Assembly: GCA_964423505.1 (NCBI GenBank)
Contig: CAYREX010000017.1
Coordinates: 1 to 64,000, forward strand
Length of the DNA: 64,000 nt
DNA from: CAYREX01 sp964423505
Lineage (GTDB): Bacteria > Fermentibacterota > Fermentibacteria > Fermentibacterales > JCC-6
Direction: 5' to 3'
In this document: positions 1 through 8,721 of the stretch, one piece after another
Numbering within the stretch: position 1 is the stretch's first letter
How the letters are laid out: the number at the start of each line of letters is the position of its first letter
Made by a program: the position numbers and the translations under genes
The notes under the pieces: model-generated
Database searches by the model: none
The model's input: only the letters and a program-made list of their open reading frames with translations
Told to the model about the DNA's origin: nothing

Positions 1-81
1 TTACTGCCGGCAATATGTTCCGAACAAGCATAGGGCCATCGACTTGCATTGAACCCGCTTTCCGGGTACGCTCGTAGTGAG

Positions 82-1086
82 ATGGCTAGGAGAATGCGCC
101 TGGATTGGCCTGGAGCGGTCCACCACCTGATGGCCCGGGGGATAGACGGCCGCGCTGTCTTCGACTCGGACGCCTACTGCTCCTACATGCGCGACAGACT
201 GGCTTCCCTCTCGGCCGAGATGGGCTTCGGCATTCTGGCCTGGGTTCTTATGCCCAACCATCTCCACCTGATGGTCAGAACCACCCACAGCAGCGTCAGC
301 AGGCTCATGCATCGGCTCCTCACCGGATTCGCGAGCTTCTACAACAGGTCCGAAGAGAGGATGGGGCATGTCTTCCAGGGTAGGTTCAAGTCGATAGTCG
401 TCCAGCCGGAGAACTACTTCCGGAGGCTCGTCCGCTACATACACCTGAACCCGCTGAAGGCCGGGCTCGTCCGGTCGATTCGAGAGCTGGGCGAGTACAG
501 ATGGTCCGGCCACAGGTCCATCCTGGGTCTCGAGGACGGTTTCGTGAACAGAGACGAGGTCCTTGCGGCTTTCGGTCCAGATCGACGGCATGCGCTTGGA
601 GCATACCTCTCTTGTCTGGAGAAACCGGATGAAATAGACGAGAACCTCCTCTCCTCGGGAAGCTATGCCATCGACCGTAGCGGCCTGCATCCGGTGGAAG
701 GCTCGGACGTGTTCGATCAAGTCAGGTGTGGCTTCGTACTCGGTGACAGGGACTTCGCATTGAGGGCATGTGAGCTGTCGAAAGGTACCAGGGGACTCAT
801 GCGTCGCCGGGGGGATACGCATTCGTTGCTTCGGGAGGTCGAGGATTCAGTGACGGACAAGCTCCGTATCACGAAGCAGATGCTCCGCGGAGGCCGGAGG
901 TCGGAGTCCGTCAGCAGGGCCAGGTCGATCCTATGCAAGGTCTGTGTTGACACTCTGGGTATGAGCAAGAGCGATACGGCCCTCTGGCTGAGGCTTACCA
1001 TCCCATCCGTAACCGCAGCAATCGGCAGAGCCGAAGACTCGGATGGGCTTCTCAGACAGGTTCTGAGCGAAGCAAACCTTAAGTAA
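82..1086 (+). CDS. REP-associated tyrosine (RAYT, IS200-like) transposase
   Basis: A 334-residue Y1-type transposase of the kind that acts on single-stranded REP or IS200-like hairpins. The N-terminal 150 residues carry the family pattern: an HHLMARG segment, the metal-binding HUH motif in MPNHLHLMV, the GHVFQGRFKS segment, and YIHLNP, which holds the likely nucleophilic tyrosine. Residues from about 200 onward form an extra C-terminal domain with a helix-turn-helix-like end (SKSDTALWLRLTIPSVTAAIG), as in the longer RAYTs. The ATG at 82 is chosen because homology begins at once; an upstream in-frame start at 49 adds only unrelated residues. The gene stands alone, and no flanking terminal repeats or REP palindromes are obvious. 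It looks intact. Confidence 0.88.
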   Translation: MARRMRLDWPGAVHHLMARGIDGRAVFDSDAYCSYMRDRLASLSAEMGFGILAWVLMPNHLHLMVRTTHSSVSRLMHRLLTGFASFYNRSEERMGHVFQGRFKSIVVQPENYFRRLVRYIHLNPLKAGLVRSIRELGEYRWSGHRSILGLEDGFVNRDEVLAAFGPDRRHALGAYLSCLEKPDEIDENLLSSGSYAIDRSGLHPVEGSDVFDQVRCGFVLGDRDFALRACELSKGTRGLMRRRGDTHSLLREVEDSVTDKLRITKQMLRGGRRSESVSRARSILCKVCVDTLGMSKSDTALWLRLTIPSVTAAIGRAEDSDGLLRQVLSEANLK

Positions 1087-1099
1087 AAAGACAGCTTTC

Positions 1100-3235
1100 T
1101 TAGCTATCTTGGCCCGACCCCGTGCTCGGCCGCGTGCGGCCGCGGAGGGCGACGAGAAGGGTGCGCATGAGGCTGGGGGGGTGGAGGAGGATGTTCGAGT
1201 AGGCCTGGTTGGCCAGGGGACAGAAGCACTCCCCCCGCCGAATGGAGCGCCTGACCTCCCGCGCCCTCTCCGAGCGCCAGACGTCCCTGAAGTCGGTCTC
1301 CCGGTCAACCCTGCCCATCTGACCCTTGTACGCGAGTACTGCGCATGGCCATATGGAGCCGTCGGCGTTGACGTGCACGTTCAGTATCCCGGCGGCACAC
1401 GGCAGGACCTGCCTCTTCTCTCTGAGTATCCGCGTCGCTATGTCGTAGTAGACCACCCTGAGCGCGGTGGTGATCCTGGAGAGGAGTCTCATCTCGGACA
1501 TCCTCTCCAGCACCGCTGCCTTGAACTCGGCGGTTATCTCCGCGTAGCTGTCCCCCTCCGGGGTTATGCCGCTGCCCAGGTTGAAGAACTCCTCCCGCTC
1601 CTCGGCCACCTCGTTGATGTACGTGTCGACGTCCAGGCTCCTGGCGTACTCGATTATCTCGCCCAGCCTGTCGGCGTTCATCCTGGATATGACGGTGCCG
1701 ACACCGACGTGTAGGCCGCTGTGCTCTTCCCTTAGCCGTTTCAGCCTCTCCAGGGTGTCCAGCAGCTTCCCGAAGTTGCCCGGAACGCCCCTTATCTCGT
1801 CGTGCATCCTGCCGATGGAGTCGAACGAGGGCTTCAGCGTCAGTATGGTCCCCGGCGCCTCCTCCGCGATGACCGAGAGCATCTGCCGGGTCATCCTCTC
1901 TATCCGCTCCGGGGCCAGGGCGTTGGTGGGTACATGGACGACCGCCGGCCTCAGGTGGCGGCAGGCCAGCCTGACTATCTCCGGCAGGTCGCTCCGGAGG
2001 AACGGCTCCCCACCGGAGACGTTGAAGAAGTACGTCCAGCCCATGCCCCGGAAGAGCCGCTCAATCGTCTCCAGGTCCATCTCCTCGCAGCCCTCGTGCT
2101 TCCAGATGAAGCAGGTCCTGCACCTGGACTGGCAGCGCATGGTGACCGAGAAGGTCACGTTGATGGGGCTCGGGGGCGGACCGAGGCCGTGCAGCGCAAG
2201 GAAGCCCCGTACGACGTTGCCGCACATGTGCATGAGCTGCTCGAGGTGGTTTACCGTGGCCGGCCACCTTCGCCTCAGGGCACCGTAGACCACCGCCTCG
2301 AGCGCGAACAGACCCTCCACCAGCATGAGCCCGGCCCTCTGACCCAGGGCTATGACCGTGGCGACCTCCACGCCCCCGTGGACGAACCCGGCCAGGAGCA
2401 GGCCCTGTATGCCCTCCCTGATGCCGAGGCCGCCCGGGATGAAGACCATGCCCAGGGCGATGAACCATGCCGCAGGAGCGGCCAGCAGGCAGATGCCGAC
2501 CATCGCCAGCGGCGGGTCCGAGGAGACTCCGAAACCCCTGAACCAGAAGTAGAGTGCCAGGCTGCGCAGGCTCCAGGAGAGCAGGTGGTAGCCGACGAAG
2601 ATGGCCTGGTCCCTGTGGCTTATGCTGGGGAGCTGCTCGACGTCCGTGCCGAACCTGTGGCTCATGAACCTGGCCAGCTTTCTCTGGATGCCCGGGGCGA
2701 AGAGCATGACCACGCCGATGCCGGCGGATACCCAGAGGGCTACCACCACCGGGAACGGTACGTTGACCAGGCTGAGGAACGGGAGGGCGGCCAGCGTCAT
2801 GATGGTCAGCGCCACCATCATGTAGATGTTCTCCAGGACGAAGGCGGTGATGCCCTTCACGGTGCCGGTCCCGTTGGCCCTCAGGAAGGTCAGCCTGCCC
2901 AGCACCATCCAGAGCTTGCCCGGGACGTACTGCCCCATCTGGGTGACGTACCAGTTCCTTCGGAGGTTGCCCCGCTCTATCCCCGGGGTACGGAGCGCCT
3001 CGACTATCCGCCTCCACGGGGAGGGAGCGAAGTAGTAACCGATGGCCAGGGTCAGGAGGGAGAGCAGAAGGATGGGCAGGCTCGCGTCATCCCCGGATGT
3101 ATCCCAGAACTCCCTCAGCTCCGGCTGCCACCTGGGCCAGGCGTCAAGGACGAACCAGACGATGGCGACTACGAGTAGGAGTATTCCGCCCCAGGTTGAT
3201 ATCGACCCGAGGAGCCTGCTCTTCCTAGCCCTCAG
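1100..3235 (-). CDS. Flippase-like membrane domain fused to a radical SAM/SPASM enzyme
   Basis: About 711 residues in two parts. Residues 10-330 are a multi-helix membrane domain of the lysylphosphatidylglycerol synthase TM / UPF0104 type, ending with the family's GGLGIREG motif. Residues 358 to the end are a radical SAM domain with a CxxxCxxC cluster at about 368, 372 and 375, a SGGEPFLR motif, and a SPASM-like cysteine region (CAAG, then CFCPLANQ). The substrate is unknown. The gene is last in a block of envelope-glycan genes, so a role in modifying or moving a lipid-linked molecule is an inference. The only ATG, GTG or TTG start before the first helix is at 3331, inside the yfhO-like gene. 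A CTG at 3235 sits 7 bases after AGGAGG and is preferred. The C-terminal STGSGQ tail resembles a dispersed-repeat read-through. Confidence 0.85.
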   Translation of the reverse strand: MRARKSRLLGSISTWGGILLLVVAIVWFVLDAWPRWQPELREFWDTSGDDASLPILLLSLLTLAIGYYFAPSPWRRIVEALRTPGIERGNLRRNWYVTQMGQYVPGKLWMVLGRLTFLRANGTGTVKGITAFVLENIYMMVALTIMTLAALPFLSLVNVPFPVVVALWVSAGIGVVMLFAPGIQRKLARFMSHRFGTDVEQLPSISHRDQAIFVGYHLLSWSLRSLALYFWFRGFGVSSDPPLAMVGICLLAAPAAWFIALGMVFIPGGLGIREGIQGLLLAGFVHGGVEVATVIALGQRAGLMLVEGLFALEAVVYGALRRRWPATVNHLEQLMHMCGNVVRGFLALHGLGPPPSPINVTFSVTMRCQSRCRTCFIWKHEGCEEMDLETIERLFRGMGWTYFFNVSGGEPFLRSDLPEIVRLACRHLRPAVVHVPTNALAPERIERMTRQMLSVIAEEAPGTILTLKPSFDSIGRMHDEIRGVPGNFGKLLDTLERLKRLREEHSGLHVGVGTVISRMNADRLGEIIEYARSLDVDTYINEVAEEREEFFNLGSGITPEGDSYAEITAEFKAAVLERMSEMRLLSRITTALRVVYYDIATRILREKRQVLPCAAGILNVHVNADGSIWPCAVLAYKGQMGRVDRETDFRDVWRSERAREVRRSIRRGECFCPLANQAYSNILLHPPSLMRTLLVALRGRTRPSTGSGQDS

Positions 3236-5621
3236 CTCCGCCCCTCCTCCCCCGGAGATAGAGGTCCAGCCCGGCCAGGAGGAGTATCGCGAGGAGGGCG
3301 GCGAGCGAGATGGCCAGTCCGGCGCCCACATCCGACGAGTCGAAGCGCATAGTCACCGTGTGCTCTCCCTCCGGCACCACCACTGCCCGCTGCCAGTGGT
3401 TGGCCCTCAGGATCCGGGCCGGCTCGCCGTCCACCTCGGCTCGCCACCTCGGATACCAGGTGTCAGCGAGCACCAGAAGCGCCGGCTCGCCGCAGTCCGC
3501 GGTTATCTCCAGGTGCTCCGGGTCGCGGACCACGAGCTCCGCCTCGCAGAAGGCCTCCCGGGAGCCCGACGCAAGGCCGGGGGGCGGCTCGTAGAGGACC
3601 GTTGTCTCGAGCGGGTCGAGGCCGGTTGCCAGCAGGTCCAGACACTGGTCCTCCCCCATGACGGTCCAGGATTCCGGGAAGAAGACCCGGGGGAGAGGCT
3701 GCTCGGGCAGGGCGGCCTCGAGCTCACCGACCGCCGCCGGGCTCTCCGCGGCCGCCTGCTCCAGTATCATCTCCCGGGCCTGGCCGTAGGGTATCGGCCC
3801 GCCCTCGCCCTGCACCGCCGTGAACGACGTGCTCCTGGCGGCCGGTATGCCACCCTCCCTGATGACGCCCTGCAGGTCCTCGATGACCGCAGGCTTCGCG
3901 GCGTGGTATCCGAGGACCGACCGCACGTGCAGCGGGACCCACTCGTTGCCGCCGGGCAGCAGCCTTCCCCCCCCGACCATCGCGGCAACGTCCCCTCCAC
4001 GAGGGAAGAGCTCCTCCACCTCGTCCTCGTAGGTGAGGGCCTGGAAGTCCCTGTCCAGAGGGACAAGCTCGACCGCCAGCACGAGAGAGACAACCGCCGC
4101 CGGCACCCATGCGGGCCATCGGAGCCGGCCGACGGCGAGCGCGGTGCCGGCGACAACGAGGGCCGCAGCCGCCGCCGCGAGGAAGCCGGGCCTGGCCAGG
4201 TCGACCCGGGCGTCCTCGATCGCCGCGAACCCTCCGGAAGGGGATGCGCCCATCCTCTCCCACCAGCCGGACTGCAGCATGACCACAAGTGGACCGGCGA
4301 GCACGTAGAGAACCACGCACAGGAGACCGAAGGCCGCAGCCGCCCTTGCGAAGCGCGCCCTCCTCCTTCGGCGGACCTCAGCGTCGCCCCCGGGCGAGGT
4401 GCCGAAGATGGCATCGAAACCTAGGCCGCTGGCCAGGGCGATTCCCGAGGTGGTGAGGAATGCGGCCATGTGAGGCGCCCTCAGCTTCCTCAGGAAGGGG
4501 AGGAGACGATACATGATCGAGAAGAGGGGCGTATACCCGCCCCAGGAGACCGCCAGCCCGACGGCAGCGATGACCATGAGCGGCCACCTGTACGGCCGCC
4601 CCCGCGCTCCGGGGGAGATGAAGGCGAGGAGGGCCAGCAGGAAGACGCTCACCCCTACGAACTCGCTGCTCAGCCTCAGGCCGAGCCTGCCGAAGTAGAG
4701 GGGCACTCCGGAGATGGAGCTGTCGTCGAAGCCGTGGCGGTAACCGAAGAGCTTCGGGAAGACCATGGTGAGCGACTCCTCCGGGGGGAGGGAATAACTG
4801 GCGGCCTCGTCGAGCTCCAGGTCGTCGCCCCTGCTGGAATGCTCCGAGAAGTTGTAGCCGGGAAGGAGCTGGACGGCCCCCAGGGCGGCCCCCAGCACCA
4901 TGATGACCGCCAGCCCGGAGACGGCCCTGACGGCGCCTCTGGCAAGGGGAAGGCGGGTACCGCCAAGGCACCTCCACAGCGTCCACAACGCGGCTGCCCC
5001 CGAAGAGTAGATGACCATCTGGGGATGGCTGGAGAGGGCCTGCATCCCGAGCGCGAAGCCTCCCAGAGCCAGGAAGCGCGGCCTCCCCGTCGCCGACCAG
5101 CGCTCGCAGGCGAGCAGCAGGAGAGGCAGGAAGGCCCAGCATATGACCTTGCTCCCGTGGCCGGCATAGAAGAGCGTGTTCGACCATGCCGTAAGGGCGT
5201 ATGCCAGCGCTCCGACGAGGCGCCCCCCCCTGCCCGTGCCGATAGAGCGGAGGAAGAGCCAGGCGAAGATGCCGCCGAGCAGCATGTGCAGTGGGAAGAG
5301 CAGCCGCACCGCCCCCTCCACGCCGAAGAGCAGCATGGGGATGCCCCTGAGCGGATAGAAGACCGGCGCGGAGAACGAGGAGTAGAAGGGGATGCCGCAG
5401 AAGACGTAGGGGTTCCAGTGGGGGAGCCTGCCCTCCCTCATGGCCTCCATCGTGAAGGTCATGAAGGGGTATCCCTGTGCGATGGTGTCGCTCATCTCAC
5501 CGCCGGGGAGCCCCGGGCCGCGAAGGACCGGCCAGTAGACGACCAGCGTGGCCAGCAGCGCTATGACAAGGAACACGCGGAGGCCCGGACCGCCGACCGC
5601 TTTCCGTCCATCCGTACTCAT
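3225..5621 (-). CDS. YfhO-family polytopic membrane protein (glycosyltransferase-like)
   Basis: A 798-residue inner-membrane protein with a first helix at about residues 12-30 and many further hydrophobic segments up to about residue 510, then a soluble domain of roughly 230 residues and a final helix near the C-terminus. The layout matches the YfhO family, whose Bacillus member is needed for glycosylation of lipoteichoic acid; the family is thought to resemble GT-C glycosyltransferases. The conserved early WNPYVFCGIPFYSS segment and the late DTWYPRWRAEVDGEPA segment fit the family. The ATG at 5621 follows a strong GGAGGAGG. A TATAAT on the minus strand at 5664-5669 could give it its own promoter inside the operon. 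The stop overlaps the likely start of the radical SAM fusion. Confidence 0.85.
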   Translation of the reverse strand: MSTDGRKAVGGPGLRVFLVIALLATLVVYWPVLRGPGLPGGEMSDTIAQGYPFMTFTMEAMREGRLPHWNPYVFCGIPFYSSFSAPVFYPLRGIPMLLFGVEGAVRLLFPLHMLLGGIFAWLFLRSIGTGRGGRLVGALAYALTAWSNTLFYAGHGSKVICWAFLPLLLLACERWSATGRPRFLALGGFALGMQALSSHPQMVIYSSGAAALWTLWRCLGGTRLPLARGAVRAVSGLAVIMVLGAALGAVQLLPGYNFSEHSSRGDDLELDEAASYSLPPEESLTMVFPKLFGYRHGFDDSSISGVPLYFGRLGLRLSSEFVGVSVFLLALLAFISPGARGRPYRWPLMVIAAVGLAVSWGGYTPLFSIMYRLLPFLRKLRAPHMAAFLTTSGIALASGLGFDAIFGTSPGGDAEVRRRRRARFARAAAAFGLLCVVLYVLAGPLVVMLQSGWWERMGASPSGGFAAIEDARVDLARPGFLAAAAAALVVAGTALAVGRLRWPAWVPAAVVSLVLAVELVPLDRDFQALTYEDEVEELFPRGGDVAAMVGGGRLLPGGNEWVPLHVRSVLGYHAAKPAVIEDLQGVIREGGIPAARSTSFTAVQGEGGPIPYGQAREMILEQAAAESPAAVGELEAALPEQPLPRVFFPESWTVMGEDQCLDLLATGLDPLETTVLYEPPPGLASGSREAFCEAELVVRDPEHLEITADCGEPALLVLADTWYPRWRAEVDGEPARILRANHWQRAVVVPEGEHTVTMRFDSSDVGAGLAISLAALLAILLLAGLDLYLRGRRGGAEG

Positions 5622-5663
5622 GGGTCCTCCTCCCGGTGCCGGCCGGACAGGCCGCCGCCGCGT

Positions 5664-5669
5664 ATTATA
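5664..5669 (-). promoter_or_regulatory. Candidate -10 element for the yfhO-like gene
   Basis: A perfect TATAAT on the minus strand, about 43 bases before the yfhO-like start codon, in the only gap of more than 100 bases within the sigma/envelope gene block. No good -35 element is visible at 17 bases, so an extended or activated promoter would be needed. Confidence 0.35.
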
Positions 5670-5710
5670 ACGCAGGGAGCCCTCTGCGCAGCCTTGCTGG
5701 TACGCTCCGG

Positions 5711-5733
5711 AGGACCCGGCAGGCTTGGGTCCT
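5711..5733 (-). terminator. Weak hairpin just after the epimerase gene
   Basis: A 7-base perfect inverted repeat (AGGACCC and GGGTCCT) with a 9-base loop lies directly at the end of the epimerase gene. There is no U-run, so it could be a partial terminator or an RNA-stabilising stem. Confidence 0.3.
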
Positions 5734-6644
5734 CAGCTCTCCGCTTTCTCCAGGAGACCGTGCCCGGCGTACCATTCGACGGTACGCCCGACACCCCTCC
5801 GGACCCCCCACTCCGGGAGGAAACCGAGGCTCTCCGCCCTTGTGATGTCGACGAAGTGGTCGTCTCCCAGCAGCCTTACCCTGGAGGCGGAGAGGGCTCG
5901 GGGCCTCAGGGGGAGCCTGCAGGCCGCCTCCATCAGCCACCTGGGGATACCGACAGGCCTGGCCCTGGTCCCGGCGCTCTCCGCGATGGCCAGGACGAGC
6001 TCCCGCACTGTCACCACGTCCGGCCCCCCCACGTTCACCGTTCCTCCACCCGCGAGCGGCCCTCCAGGCAGGGACATGGCGACAGCCCTGCAGGCGTCCG
6101 TGACGAAAGTGGGCCTGAGCCTGGCCCCGTTGCGGCCGACCAGGGGAAACAGCCGGCCCGCGGCCCGCTGGAACAGGGGCAGCTTGTGCATGTCTCCGGG
6201 GCCGTAAACAAAGTCGGGCCTCAGGATCACGTACTGGGCCTCGATGCCGGCCATGAGTTTACGCACCGCCAGTTCACCCTGCTGCTTAGTCTCCTCGTAC
6301 GGGCCCCACGGAGCCGGGTCCGAATCCTCTCGAACGCCGGGCAGCAGGCCGCATACACCGGGAGTTCCAATGTGGACGTAGTGGATGCCACGCTCCGCGC
6401 AGAGCCTTGCCAGCATCTTCGGGAGCTCGCGGTTGGATTCTGTCAACGCAGAGTAGTTCACACCCTCGCCGCCGAGCCGACCGGCTGCGTTTACAACTGC
6501 GTCCACCGGTCTGGGGAGGTCTGCCTCCCCGAAGCTGCCGCTCTCGGATCTGATGTGCCGGTGGACCTCGTGGCCGAGGTCCGACAGGTGGGAAGAGACC
6601 TCCCTCCCGATGAAGCCGCCGGCGCCCACGACCATTACCCTCAC
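5733..6644 (-). CDS. NAD-dependent epimerase/dehydratase (extended SDR)
   Basis: A 303-residue extended short-chain dehydrogenase/reductase, the type that modifies nucleotide sugars. The N-terminal Rossmann motif is VVGAGGFIG. A YEETK segment near residue 115 supplies the YxxxK catalytic pair. PDFVYGPGD and the NVGGPDVVTVRE segment are typical of sugar-nucleotide epimerases. It overlaps the upstream glycosyltransferase by four bases (start ATG at 6644, upstream stop at 6641), so the two are translationally coupled. The glycosyltransferase neighbours suggest that it makes or edits a sugar donor for a surface glycan. The exact substrate cannot be read from the sequence. Confidence 0.85.
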   Translation of the reverse strand: MRVMVVGAGGFIGREVSSHLSDLGHEVHRHIRSESGSFGEADLPRPVDAVVNAAGRLGGEGVNYSALTESNRELPKMLARLCAERGIHYVHIGTPGVCGLLPGVREDSDPAPWGPYEETKQQGELAVRKLMAGIEAQYVILRPDFVYGPGDMHKLPLFQRAAGRLFPLVGRNGARLRPTFVTDACRAVAMSLPGGPLAGGGTVNVGGPDVVTVRELVLAIAESAGTRARPVGIPRWLMEAACRLPLRPRALSASRVRLLGDDHFVDITRAESLGFLPEWGVRRGVGRTVEWYAGHGLLEKAES

Positions 6645-7762
6645 CGCGACATGGCCTCCAGGAGACGACCGGCGTAGACGGACCAGGAGAAACGGCCTGC
6701 GAACCGCCTTATCCTGAGGGTGATGCCCTCGGTGCGGGAGAGCCGGAGGGCCGCGACGAGGGCGCTGCGCAGAGAGGCCGGGTCTCCCGGCTCGGCCAGC
6801 GTCCCGGTCACGCCTTCCTCCAGAAGCTCGGGGAGACCTCCGGTCCTCGTGAGGACCAGCGGACGGCCGAAGGCGAGGGCAATCTGGGCTACGCCGCTCT
6901 GGGTGGCGTCGCGGTAGGGCAGGCAGACCACGTCTGCCGCCTCGAAGAGGAGGGGAACCTCGTCGTCCGGCACGAAGCCGTCCCGCCAGACGAGCCTGCC
7001 GCCGGTCTCCGGGGCGGCTGCCGCCTCTTCCAGGGGCCGCCTGTCGCCGTACGTCTCGCCGGCTACGACCAGGACCGTGTCGTCCGGCATGCCCGGGAAT
7101 GCCTCGAGCAGGTCCTCCACTCCCTTGTACGGCCGGACGAGGCCGAAGAAGAGGACCACGCGGGCATCCGGCCCGAACCGGTCCAGCCCGAGCCGCCTCC
7201 TGGCAGCGTCACGGTCCAGTCCCTCGCGCAGGTACTGGTCGTAGAGCGGGTGGAAGAGCCTGAGCACCTCCGGTCCACCTCCCAGGCGCCCGAGCTCCTC
7301 CGCGGACGGTGCCCCGTGCACCACCGCGAGGTCCATCCGCCCCAGGAACCGCCGGGCCAGGGCTCGACCCAGGGGGAAGGACTCGTGGGGCATAACGTTG
7401 TGACATACGGCGGCGCACCTGGCCCCTCGGGGGATGGAGGCGAGGAGCGCCGGCGCGAAGAAGGGATGCCACCACTGTACGATGAACCAGTCCGGGGCCT
7501 GCCGGCGGAGCCGGCGTCGGGTCGAAGCCCATTGCCAGGGCAGGAGGGAGTCGATCAGGGGCAGCGCCCCGATGTCCGTCCCCTCTCCCCGCTCCCTCTG
7601 AGAGGTCCCGGGGAAGAGTACGCCGGGGTAGAGCCTCCTGTACGTGACCGGTAGCAGCCGCGGTCCGAGGGGGGAGGCCGACAGGGCCCGGTGGAGCCTA
7701 AGGGAGAACTGCGCTATGCCGCCACGATAGGGCGGGAACGGCCCTATCTCGGTAATGATCAT
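6641..7762 (-). CDS. Glycosyltransferase family 4 / group 1
   Basis: A 373-residue GT-B glycosyltransferase. It begins with the acceptor-domain pattern IGPFPPYRGGIAQFSLRL. The C-terminal donor-binding half has VVLFFGLVRPYKGVEDLLEAF and later FEAADVVCLPYRDATQSGV, close to the EX7E region of group 1 enzymes. It probably transfers a sugar from an NDP-sugar to a lipid-linked or envelope acceptor at the inner face of the membrane. Overlaps of four bases with both neighbours place it in the operon between the GT2 enzyme and the epimerase. The substrate is unknown. Confidence 0.85.
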   Translation of the reverse strand: MIITEIGPFPPYRGGIAQFSLRLHRALSASPLGPRLLPVTYRRLYPGVLFPGTSQRERGEGTDIGALPLIDSLLPWQWASTRRRLRRQAPDWFIVQWWHPFFAPALLASIPRGARCAAVCHNVMPHESFPLGRALARRFLGRMDLAVVHGAPSAEELGRLGGGPEVLRLFHPLYDQYLREGLDRDAARRRLGLDRFGPDARVVLFFGLVRPYKGVEDLLEAFPGMPDDTVLVVAGETYGDRRPLEEAAAAPETGGRLVWRDGFVPDDEVPLLFEAADVVCLPYRDATQSGVAQIALAFGRPLVLTRTGGLPELLEEGVTGTLAEPGDPASLRSALVAALRLSRTEGITLRIRRFAGRFSWSVYAGRLLEAMSR

Positions 7763-8721
7763 CTCCGGAGGGGCCTGTCTTCCGTCCTCTCGGCCACTAT
7801 GTACGGAGCCCTTCCCGAGTAGCGCAGGAGCATCTCGCCCAGGAGGCCGATGGAGACGAGCTGGAAGCCCACCACCAGGAGGAGGACCCCCATGAGCAGC
7901 AGTGGCCTCCTGCCTATGGACTCGCCCGTTATCCTGAGTACCGTGAGATAGACGGATATGACGAAGCCGGCCAGCGCCATGAGCGTGCCGATGCCTCCGA
8001 AGAAATGCAGCGGGCGAAAGGAGTACCTGCCCAGGAAGAGAACCGTCACCAGGTCGGAGAAGCCCCTGAATATCCTCTCGGCCCCGTACTTGCTCTCGCC
8101 GTGCCGCCTGGGCCGGTGGTTCACCCGGGTCTCTCCGACCCTGAAGCCCCTCTGGGCAGCCAGTACGGGCGTGTACCTGTGCATCTCCCCGTAGAGGTCG
8201 AGGTTCTCCACCACCGCTCTCCTGTAGGCCTTGAGCCCGCAGTTGAAATCGTGAAGGCCGACCCCCGTCGTCGCCCTTACGACGCCGTTGAACACCCTGG
8301 AGAGAACCCGCTTGCCCAGCGGGTCCTTCCGTCGGCGCTTCCAGCCGCTCACCAGGTCCAGGTCCTTCGAGTCCATCATGGCCAGCATACCCGGTATCTC
8401 CGACGGGTCGTCCTGCAGGTCGGCGTCTATGGTGACCACCCGCCCCCCCCTGCAGTCGGCGAACCCGGCGGCCAGCGCGGCCGCCTTGCCCTGGTTCGAG
8501 CTGAGCCTGACCCCTCGGACCCGATCGAAACGCTCCGCCAGGTCCAGGACGACCTCCCAGGTGCCGTCGGTGCTGCCGTCGTCCACAATCAGTATCTCGT
8601 GGGGCACGCGCTCCAGGGCGGCGCCGGTCTCGCCGACGAGCTCCTCCAGGCTGCCGCGCTCGTTGTAGGCGGGAACCACGACGGAGACCGCGGGACCCTC
8701 CTCCAGAACCTCACGCTCCAT
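7759..8721 (-). CDS. Family 2 glycosyltransferase with C-terminal membrane anchor (DPM1/ArnC-like)
   Basis: A 320-residue GT-A enzyme resembling polyprenyl-phosphate sugar transferases. Residues 11-45 give VSVVVPAYNERGSL and ILIVDDGSTDGT. The metal-binding region is VVTIDADLQDDP, and HRPRRHGESKYG follows, as in dolichol-phosphate mannose synthase relatives. Two C-terminal transmembrane helices (about 240-300) anchor it. It most likely charges undecaprenyl phosphate with a sugar. The start is the ATG at 8721, where homology begins; the open frame extends further upstream without family resemblance. It overlaps the LpxH-like gene by 11 bases. Confidence 0.87.
   Translation of the reverse strand: MEREVLEEGPAVSVVVPAYNERGSLEELVGETGAALERVPHEILIVDDGSTDGTWEVVLDLAERFDRVRGVRLSSNQGKAAALAAGFADCRGGRVVTIDADLQDDPSEIPGMLAMMDSKDLDLVSGWKRRRKDPLGKRVLSRVFNGVVRATTGVGLHDFNCGLKAYRRAVVENLDLYGEMHRYTPVLAAQRGFRVGETRVNHRPRRHGESKYGAERIFRGFSDLVTVLFLGRYSFRPLHFFGGIGTLMALAGFVISVYLTVLRITGESIGRRPLLLMGVLLLVVGFQLVSIGLLGEMLLRYSGRAPYIVAERTEDRPLRR

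Noticed and set aside
1..822. Long minus-strand open frame over the transposase
   Set aside because: It lies antisense to the RAYT gene in frame-locked GC-rich DNA and has no recognisable protein family; the plus strand carries the real motifs.
1802..3178. 458-codon plus-strand frame opposite the radical SAM fusion
   Set aside because: The product is low-complexity Arg/Pro/Gly/His-rich, the mark of a shadow frame.
4470..6677. 735-codon plus-strand frame opposite the yfhO-like and epimerase genes
   Set aside because: It runs antisense across two well-supported genes and has no domain.
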